NCBI GenBank assembly: GCA_949825045.1
Contig: OX463818.1
Location: 34,302,906 to 34,366,905, forward strand
Source of the DNA: Argyresthia goedartella
Lineage: Eukaryota; Arthropoda; Insecta; Lepidoptera; Argyresthiidae
Reading direction: 5' to 3'
DNA length: 64,000 nt
In this document: positions 56,251 through 64,000 of the stretch, piece after piece
Layout of the letters: every line of letters begins with the position of its first letter
How positions within the stretch are numbered: the first letter of the stretch is position 1
Made by a program: the position numbers and the translations under genes
Notes under the pieces: model-generated
Told to the model about the DNA's origin: nothing
Seen by the model: only the letters and a program-made list of their open reading frames with translations
Databases searched by the model: none

Positions 56251-56501
56251 ATCTATAGTAATAAAGTATTTTGACTTTGACTTTATTCGATATACATATA
56301 GTTTCTTCAACCGACATAAATTCTAAAAAATATTTAATTCATTGGACAACATTCATCTTCATTAGTAATGTGAGTAACTTCACTTATACTATACATCTAT
56401 TTATAATTCTCCAGATTCAGACTCGCAATCATTACGCTCGGATTCACAATCGCTTGATACGGGTTCGTTGAAACAGATCCATGGAAATATTTTATCAATG
56501 G

Positions 56502-56711
56502 CTAATACAGCCTCGTACCTCTTAATGGTCCCACTCTGACTAAATCACCTTCTTTGAAACGCATTCCCGTTTTCCTATATCTATCATACCGTACCTTGTC
56601 CTTGTCCTGTTGTGCCTTTATACGCTCGCCGGCACTAGCCCTAATGTCATCAAGACTCTCCCCGACCTCAGACGTAACTTCGTTTTTATCACACCTGCTC
56701 TGAAAATACAT
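56502..56711 (-). pseudogene. Gypsy LTR-retrotransposon integrase C-terminal fragment
   Basis: The frame reads AGERIKAQQDKDKVRYDRYR and TGMRFKEGDLVRVG, the region after the integrase core in Ty3/Gypsy pol. It lies on the same strand as the gag-protease-RT pieces at 57.4-58.6 kb, so it is the downstream end of one deleted element. Confidence 0.7.
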
Positions 56712-57161
56712 ACTAATTATACCAATTAGAGGGAAGAAACGCCTTTATCCCGCCCTTCAAATGCTTTCATCCCAAGGTATGGAAGTTTGTATGAAAATCC
56801 TTCCGACCCAAGGGTGGGAAGTATGTATGAAATTCCATTACATACCCGGTTTTTTTTTTTTTATTTGTCAGCAGTCATACTGCAAAGAGACTTTAACTGT
56901 CTACTAATTAAATTTCAAGTAAATTGTTACTGGCCACATACAGTTTTTTTTTTACCAGTTACCAACCTCCTTGGTGCATACAGAAAATTAAAAACGAAAT
57001 TATTTTTGTATATAAAACGCGCGGAATCACGGAAGAAGTGGCTGCATGACCTTATGATCTTAGCCTACTCCAGAAACGGGCGAATAAAAAAAGGAAAAGC
57101 CCGCGCATTTTCGCAAAAACTTCGATTGATTTAGCATTTATCTTTGTGTTTTTTGTAAAAT

Positions 57162-57300
57162 ATGGATACTTCGAGCGACAGTGATGATGTTATCCCTAGC
57201 ACACCGCCAGAACTATTAGAGACGGCCCAAGAAGTTGTTGATAATCTGTTGCCGGAAAAATCTAAATGCAGATACAACAGTACTTATGAAAATTTCTATG
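57162..57300 (+). pseudogene. Crypton recombinase N-terminal fragment
   Basis: The frame starting MDTSSDSDDVIPSTPPELLE contains VVDNLLPEKSKCRYNSTYEN, parallel to the start of the protein at 45,815 (PPDII, SLLPSKSKDKYMQAYANF). It ends abruptly after about 45 residues. It is inserted between Gypsy fragments, on the opposite strand. Confidence 0.65.
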
Positions 57301-57364
57301 CATTTATGTCTATAATTTTCCTCGTAGGTGTAATAAAAAGCACTATACATACCTCAGGATAAAG

Positions 57365-57452
57365 TACAGTTCCATACCTCAAATGGTTTGCGCCCCTCGC
57401 AAGCTCGTGGCGCAAATGCCATAATCTCGGTATGGAACTGTCACTTTCTTCC
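57365..57452. repeat. Short imperfect inverted repeat 'CAGTTCCATACC'
   Basis: 'acagttccatacctcaaatg' and 'ggtatggaactgt' enclose 'tgcgcccctcgcaagctcgt'. It may be a terminal structure; the family is unknown. Confidence 0.45.
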
Positions 57453-58648
57453 CTCTGAAGTAATGTACTATTATTATGTATGGTACGGTATGGGCGGAAA
57501 CGACAGGATAGGGGTCATCCAGTTGAATAACCATTTCAGTTTCCGTCGTAAAGCCAAGATCTTTTAAACAACTCAAGAAGCAAGATCTATATTTATCCAA
57601 TAAGATTTTTAAGGACTCTTTCTGCTGATTTGTTAAATGTTCTCCACAGCTGATTGGTGATCCACTTACGGATGACTGATCACTAATATCAACTTTTTGA
57701 GCGTTTAACACTCAGCTAAAGTATGGCTCCTAGTTATAAAGCTACCCTTCTCTATAACAAGATCAGTGTTGTTGATATTCTGGATAAAAAATTTACCCAC
57801 ACCTTGTGTCAATTGATACTCGCCGGTTAGCAAATAATGTTCACGACCTACAATGTTGCGCACATTTCCATTCACGTAAATCTTACCCGAAAAAGAATTA
57901 CGGGTGCTAACTGGAATAGCTCTTAATTCGCCACATCCTATGCGCGTCTCCTCCTTGCACAAAAGTGGACAAATCAAAACCGATTCCTCACTAACCCGCT
58001 GAAAAATTACATCCAATTCTGTTTTGACTATTTTGACTGAAGGTCTTTCGGTGAAAGTGCGGCCTAGTAGTGCGGGACAATTGATTAAATAATCATCTAC
58101 TACCAATATCTCTACGTGATCTCTACTACACCTTGCACTTCGATCGTGACGTTAGCTTTACCAAGCGGGTTATATGGTACGTTACCTATACCTTTTAATA
58201 ATGGCACTTCTCCTACTTTCCAGTCTAATGCTAAACGCTGAGCTTCACCGAGACGGACCAAAGTACCCTCACTTCCCAAATCGACTAGACACTCTGAAAA
58301 TAATCTGTTTATCTTAATAGGCATTCTATATTTAGCACTTGAATCACCAGTGTTTTCAACTTTCAAAACGGCTTTTGTTTTATCGTTGGTATTTTGCTTT
58401 GTTCCAGGGCACTCTGTGTCCTTATTTCCTAAAAAATTACATTTAGAGCATTGAACCTTTAGTTTTGTGCATCGAAAGAATGGGTGACCGCTTTCTTTAC
58501 AATTGTAGCAGACCATGCCGGATCCGGTGGGGTTCTGGGAACTGGATCCTACTTTATTACCAGTAAATTCGTTATTTTGTGGACGCCTATCCCTAACCTT
58601 CAGCTGTTCATTTGTAGACCTATCTTGACCCACTTTCACAGTATTCAA
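57379..58648 (-). pseudogene. Gypsy gag-pol remnant (zinc knuckle, protease, RT start)
   Basis: 58,112-58,648: a gag end with a zinc knuckle (CYNCKESGHPFFRC) and a second C-C pair, then a protease-like box (CLVDLGSEGTLVRLGE; DLGS instead of the usual D-S/T-G). 57,705-58,106: between protease and RT. 57,379-57,711: ILLDKYRSCFLSCLKDLGFT and TEMVIQLDDPYPV, the start of a Gypsy RT; the rest of RT, RNase H and integrase core are deleted. Frames are mostly open but separate, so it is dead. Confidence 0.75.
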
Positions 58649-58689
58649 AAATTTGAGTACTTATACGTACTGGTTCCTTAAATTGTGCC

Positions 58690-59935
58690 CCTTGTGTATC
58701 ATCTTATCACTCCAACCATAGATCCTGATGCAAACTCTGCTGTGGAGGCACTCAACGCTGATCTTGAGGGTATAAGAAGTTTGGCTTCATCCTTCGGACT
58801 CCTGGTCAACCCAAGCAAGTCCCAGGCCATGATTATAGGTTCCAGACATTCTGTTAACTTGTTGCAGCAATAGTCCATTCCACTTGTCACTTTTAATGGT
58901 AGCGATAAAGCTAAAAATCTGGATCTTTTCTTCGACGACCAGCTTTCCTGGTCATCGCGTGTTAATAAGGTCAGTCGCCGAGTATTTGCTACTTTTTACT
59001 TTCTCATGAGATTTCTGTACTTATTGCCTCAACAGACCAAAATCACTCTCGCTCAAGTCTCTCCTTCTACCCCTTATCGATTATGCTGATGTATGCTGTG
59101 TCAGTGTTATCGAACAACTACTGAACAAACTCGAACTCGACTGACTTCAAAATGTCGGCATTCGGTTTATCTTCAGGCTGCGCAAATACGACTATGTATC
59201 ACAACATCGCAAGGAGTTTTAGTGGCTGCCGATGCGTCTTCGCCGTGATTCACATATCATTGATAATTCTTTATTGCACAAAGATAAATAAAAAGTTACA
59301 TTTGTGGAAAACATATGTACTGAGGAGAGCTTATCTCTAAAAAGAGATTTATTCCAGCAAACCAAGGCATGATAGGACTCATCCTCAATTTTTTACAACA
59401 TTTTACGGAATCCGCGCTATCCAACTTTCCTGCAAAACACTTTTCAATTCCTTTCTTTCAGCAGACCCCGAAGAACTCACGCAGTTTCCATGCTCACAAC
59501 TCCACAGCATAACACCGCGTCCTATGAGCTTGGATTTAGATCCCGGGTTATTCGGTTGTGGAATGCAATCCCCTGCGCCATCAGGGATAGTCCTAATCTG
59601 AATATAGTTAAAGTGGTGTGAAGACGCATAACCTCTCTCTTTAGAATGTAAGTATTTATTAGTATACCTATATAATAGTAGTCGTATATTATAAGTATTT
59701 AGTTTCATATAATAGTAATTAAATATTTTATTTTATTTATTAATATGAATGTAAATACTTTTTTATTTCGGTATATTGTTGTACACATAGATCTACCCCT
59801 GATCAGCAAAAAACCTTTCCCACCTTAACCGCGTTTGCTGGAAGAGATCTCTTCACAGAGATAAGAGCTTAAGCGAGCGCCTTTGTACACCGCCGTTGTT
59901 TTTTACATGATTTTTGTATAATAAATAAATGATGA
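58690..59935 (+). pseudogene. CR1-like LINE ORF2 C-terminal part and 3' UTR
   Basis: 58,690-58,873 reads DLEGIRSLASSFGLLVNPSK and SQAMIIGS, the region after the YADD box. Later pieces (AKNLDLFFDDQLSW near 58,920; LNKLELD-like near 59,110; RNPRYPTFLQNTF near 59,400; LGFRSRVIRLWNAIP near 59,540) follow in shifting frames. The 3' UTR ends with 'gctggaagagatctcttcac' and a TTTGTACA motif. Same family as 10,198-11,046. Confidence 0.7.
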
Positions 59936-59999
59936 TTATGTTATGATCTTTCCGGATAATATCGGGAGAGTCCAGGTTCACTGATAAACAAATAAAACA

Positions 60000-60175
60000 A
60001 AATGGCTATACAAATCATCACTTTTAATTCTTAAATACCCTATAAGTTTTATTATTTGTTGTTATAGCGGCAATAGAAATACAAATTTGAAGAAATACTT
60101 TGTGAAAATTTCAGCTCTATTTCGGTTGATCCGGTAGAGCCCAGTGAAAGACGCACAGACGGACAGCAGAGGCTA
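60000..60175 (+). repeat. GGGTTCCGTAC-family repeat, partial
   Basis: 'gttgttatagcggcaataga', 'gtgaaaatttcagctct' and 'gatccggtagagcccagtga' match the order at 2,440, 4,100 and 32,930. Confidence 0.7.
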
Positions 60176-60439
60176 AAAAGAGCTATTTGAGCAATTTATA
60201 ATTTAAAACGCACAGACTCCTTAAGATATTATTTTAAAGAAATTGACATACTAATTACTAATAACTGTAGGTAGTATTTTTTTTTTCGAAATTGTAAGCA
60301 AGAACCTTACATTTTACAAATTTTGCGACAGCTGTAAACCGAAAAAATAATCACAGACTAGATGCGCCCCGGTTGAGACTCGCGAAAGTTAGAAATTCTT
60401 TCAAGGGTCAGTGCATTCTCTACTACAAGAAGATCCCTC

Positions 60440-60735
60440 TGGAGATTTTGAGCAATTTAAAAGCCATGTAGAAGTGACTTTGTCTATTTGATATTACTAA
60501 GTTCAAGATTACTTATAGGACATATAATAATAACTTATATGTCATTTAAGTACATAACTTTCCAAACGATATTTTGAAAGCTGTTCGCCAACTTCAAATT
60601 GACGTTAAACAATCAGAAGGCGACAAGAGCTTTATTTTAACGCGATTAGAATTTGAATTTGAAAGTTATCTGGATAAGTCAAGAGATACAGATTCAAGTT
60701 ACCAACTCATTGCAATTCTCCTCAAATAGACAGTA
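60440..60735 (+). repeat. Eroded LINE ORF2 C-terminus fragment
   Basis: 'tttgagcaatttaaaagcca' and 'ttcaagattactta' parallel 22,300-22,375. The rest shows no frame. Confidence 0.4.
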
Positions 60736-60986
60736 AACTTGTAAACTTGTTAATTTTTGAAATGAGTGACTGATAGCGAAGGGACGCCGGGAAATTGGAA
60801 ATAGAAACTTGATAATTGGGGGCGCACTTTTTACCGTCTGGCGACGTCCAGGAATTTTATTATTGGAGTTTGAGTCGTCTTATTGCAAATTGATTGCTCC
60901 TGATATGCTTGAGGAAAATACTTTGAGAAAATGGTGATTACGTTCTAAGCATAACTGTTAATGCAATATTATTATTTATTCTTATA

Positions 60987-61201
60987 CACTGACGAGCAAT
61001 GAAAAAGTTCCAGTGACATAACACTAAATTACTCCTAAACGGGATAGGCTAGCTTATATGGAAGTACATTTAACAGCGCATCAGAGTATTACCAATTAAA
61101 AACGTAAATATTTAATTTATGAAGCTAGGTTCTATGTCTTAGGAGATATTAAGGTGTTTGTCGGTATTTTGTGGGTGGAACTTTTTCATTGCTCGTCAGT
61201 G
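60987..61201. mobile_element. 215-bp MITE, second copy
   Basis: Ends CACTGACGAGCAATGAAAAA and complement, with TA on both sides (60,985-60,986; 61,202-61,203). The interior matches 18,113-18,338 with small indels. Confidence 0.9.
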
Positions 61202-61579
61202 TACATTAATTATTATCTTATATATTATTTCTTCTTCAATATTAATTCTTGCAACGGTCAGGTGCAAGAATTAATCCGCACCGAGGGTTCCGAAAAAATC
61301 ACATGTTTTTATGATGAAAATACGAACTTACGGTTTTAGGATTTATTCCTTTATTTATTTATTTATACGCAATACCAGTTAGGATGACTCTTTTTAAAGC
61401 GTATTGAAAATCTTTCTACACCAGCAGTCTGTGGGTCAGTTATTCACAAAAGACTTTGAGCCTCATACGCATCCAATATAATAACGTCTTTAGGAGTTAT
61501 TGGGGCTGCTGCGCTTCGGCAGTGCTTCAGCGATGTTCGCAGACGCGCGCACTGATAGCACTGTGAAGTTAGCAGTACA

Positions 61580-62395
61580 AAGTCATAGAAAACGGGGCTC
61601 AAATTCAGGGGATTTTGAGGTTATTTTGAGCTCCCAGAATACGAAGTTTAAGAATTTGAGCTCGAGCGGTTTTAAAAAAAAACGCAATAAAACACCAGCA
61701 GTGCAAAGTCCGAGTAGAGAAGTGAAACTCGCAGCGTATTTGGACATGATTTTGAGCTCTCAGAACATGCAATCAGAACTTGTATGTATGTACTGAAGAA
61801 CCTTCTCTAACTTAAGTAACGCAAACTATTGCGAGAAAAAAAATAAAAACCATTTGCACAACAATATCATTTAGATAGATGAAATTAATATGTTTTTACA
61901 CTTTTCATCTAAACCACTAAAGCTAGAAATCTGAAATTTTGTTTTCTGGAATCTCTAAGCTTTTTCTATATATGGTGCAAATTTCAACTCTCTGCTCTGT
62001 AAATTCGCGACATTTTCAACTAGAGGGTACTTGAAGGTATCCGTGAACCTATTTTTTTAAATATTAAACACCTTGAAATCAATAGAAAACGGGGCTCAAA
62101 TTCAGGGCATTGCAAGCTTATGTTAAGCTCCCAGAATACGAAGTCTCAGAATTTGAGCTCAAGCGGTTTTCGAAAAAAAAGCAATAAAACACCAGCAGTA
62201 CGAAGTCTGAGTAGAGAAGTGAAACTCGCAGCGTATTTGAGCATGATTTTGAGCTCCAAGAATATGTAATCAGAACTTCTCTAACTTACGTAGTTTGCGA
62301 GAAAAAAAAACCATTTACAGAACAATATCATCTAGATATATGGATGAATTGAAATGTTTTTATTTTTTTTTATCTAAAACACTAAAGCTAGTATA
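61580..62395 (+). repeat. Tandem duplication, period about 497 bp
   Basis: The block starting 'atagaaaacggggctcaaat' at 61,585 starts again at 62,082. Shared: 'agctcccagaatacgaagt', 'aaaacaccagcagt', 'gtgaaactcgcagcgtattt', 'aacactaaagctag'-like. The 98-aa open frame at 61,500-61,796 lies in the first unit, is not kept in the second and has no known domain. Confidence 0.75.
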
Positions 62396-62399
62396 TGTC

Positions 62400-63610
62400 A
62401 TTTATTCTCCGCCTGGTCTCTAGAGGTAGGAAGTGCTATTTTAAACAATGCTTTTCGTAGTCTTTGCTTACTCTTGTAGTCAAGATAGCGTAGGATTTTT
62501 TCTGCATAGCCTCAATACGAGGGATATGGACGTCATACCTGGGCTTCCACACTTGCGATGCATATTCGAGGTGGTTCCTTACATTCGTAAAGAATTGCAT
62601 TCGCACAGAATAGAATATTGATCGTTTTTAAGTTTTTAAAGTCGGTACATGTTCTCATTAGGAAACCCATGGCCTTATGTCATTTAGCTACTATGTTATC
62701 TATTTGCGTGTTAAATAATAAATGGGAATCAAAAGTCACACCGAGGTCTCTTATACTAGTTGCTTTGGTTACAGATTGATTGTTTATTGAATAAGCGTAA
62801 CTAATTGGATTTCGTTTCTGGAAAGAGGTATATGAAAGCATTTTAAATTTTTAAATCAAATTCATTATTTAAGCAATAGGTCTCAAAACGATCTAGATCT
62901 GACTATAGATGGTCGGCATCGTTACTAGTCCGAATTTCCATCAGAATTTTCATATCATCTTTGTATAATAGTATTTTAGAATGTAGGAAACAGGTGTTAG
63001 CATTAATAATAAATATAACAAATGATAAAGGGCCTAATAACGAGCCTTGAGGAACACCAGAAGGAATAAACATCCGTTAAGATGTGTAGCCCACAAGTAC
63101 ACAACTTGATTACGACTCGAAATATAGAAGGAGAATCAACGGAGAAGATCTACATGAATATCAGCGTTAGACAGCTTGTTTAATAGTATCTTGTGGCCAA
63201 TGCGGTCGAAACATTTACTGTAATCTGTATATATGATATCGACCTTAATACCATTGTCCATTCCTTTTGAAATAAACTCTGAGGTAAGCAATAAGATAGA
63301 TGTAGTAAACCGCTTTTTGAGAAAACCATGTTGCTCCTCCATGAAATAAGACCTAAGTGCCGCGGTTAGCTGATTGTAGATAATCCTTTCGAAAATTTGC
63401 AAATAGAAATAATTATGAGATTTTTATCTCCTATGTAATGTATTGGTAAAATAAAGGCTGACTTCCACATTCCAGGATCAACACCTTCAGTACCTGATCG
63501 TTTGAATAATATGCAAAGAGGTAATGTAAGTTCTGAAGCGCATTTAACAATGAACATCGGTGGAATAAAATCTGGCCCACCTGATTTATATTCGTCGAGA
63601 TACTTAAGTA
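62400..63610 (-). pseudogene. CR1/Jockey-like LINE reverse transcriptase remnant
   Basis: 63,136-63,402 has the RT fingers: QIFERIIYNQLTAALRSYF, EEQHGFLKKRFTTSILLL and IIYTDYSKCFDRIGHKILL. Upstream (63,366-63,557) gives SELTLPLCILFKRS. Downstream, with many breaks, lies a VFLKAPR-like QG region, then LEYASQVWKPRYDVHIPRIE to 62,400. Related in structure to 2,640-4,125. Confidence 0.8.
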
Positions 63611-63634
63611 TTTAAAAAATCAATTGGAAAGATT

Positions 63635-64000
63635 TTTATGGAGGAGATGTTGGACATACCAGAAGGGGAAGCATTTTTTTTTGTTGGAGGAGTCTTTTTG
63701 TTGCAGGAGTCAGACCTCCCTGCTATATCCGGGTCCCCACATATTGAGCGGGCACCAGCTCGTGTGGTATATGGACTAAAAACAACCCCTTGTATATTAC
63801 AGTTATCTATGTTTGATTTTACTGTGAGCCATGAAAAGAGGAAGCAGAGGGTGACGCTTGCGTATCGGAAGAGGCCGCGCTTAGAAAGGTGGAATGATTA
63901 AAATCTAAAATAAGTTTCTTATTGACTCACCTGTGTTCGCATTGGTATTTTTATATTTCATAATACTAGGGAATGATGTACATAGAATTTTATTTAGTTT
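63635..64000 (-). repeat. Repeat related to the Jockey 3' UTR at 12 kb, inverted
   Basis: Reverse complement matches 12,005-12,180: 'ggagtcagacctccctgcta', 'cgggtccccacatattgagc' and 'gctcgtgtggtatatggact'. It is probably another copy of the same LINE 3' UTR. The open frame 63,638-63,901 is taken as spurious. Confidence 0.6.

Noticed and set aside
1..64000. Helitron
   Set aside because: I found no Rep/helicase motif and no convincing TC...CTRR ends with a 3' hairpin, although some palindromes prompted the search.

Overview
The window is AT-rich animal nuclear DNA, almost certainly from a moth or butterfly (Lepidoptera). The signs are two odorant-binding-protein genes, tRNA-derived SINEs of lepidopteran type, many copies of the GGGTTCCGTAC interspersed repeat, a maT (DD37D) mariner, a BEL/Pao element and several Jockey/CR1-type LINEs. 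Spliceosomal introns are visible. There are no operons and nothing bacterial. Most of the sequence is transposable-element debris with nested insertions. Host-gene content appears limited to the two OBP genes and perhaps one short secreted ORF.

Layout. 0-5 kb: LINE fragments on both strands. 6.4-7.6 kb: OBP gene 1 (minus, two coding exons, 132 aa, my splice prediction). 9-12.6 kb: an old retroelement on the minus strand, broken by a SINE, a CR1-like LINE and a Jockey LINE. 13.85-14.3 kb: OBP gene 2 (minus, uninterrupted, 154 aa), with a TATA box plus signal-peptide ORF at 15.2 kb. 15.4-20.3 kb: SINE/LINE tails and a TA-flanked MITE. 20.5-23 kb: a hAT remnant split by two LINE fragments. 23.0-26.4 kb: a nearly complete LINE. 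28.1-30.4 kb: a decayed Tc1 element holding a 626-bp MITE.

32-41 kb: a large inverted repeat with arms of about 3.9 and 3.3 kb around a 1.9-kb spacer. Each arm is the same composite of RTE LINE end, SINE-like repeat, Gypsy integrase end and LINE reverse transcriptase. 41-42 kb: a solo LTR whose empty site is preserved at 37.3 kb. 43-45 kb: a retroelement with reverse transcriptase and a possible endonuclease tail. 45.8-47.0 kb: a Crypton-type tyrosine recombinase with one short intron. 47.0-51.9 kb: a BEL/Pao element with intact gag but without reverse transcriptase. 53.2-55.9 kb: two nearly identical maT mariners facing each other, one with an intact 346-aa transposase. 56.5-58.6 kb: a Gypsy remnant with a Crypton fragment inside. 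58.7-64 kb: LINE remnants, a second MITE copy and a tandem duplication.

Functionally, the OBPs are small secreted ligand carriers, usually found in chemosensory fluid. The remaining coding sequence belongs to mobile elements. The most notable items are the Crypton recombinase, the intact maT transposase beside its inverted sister, the large inverted repeat and the OBP pair that differ by an intron. All identifications rest on reading motifs and internal comparisons; no database search was run.
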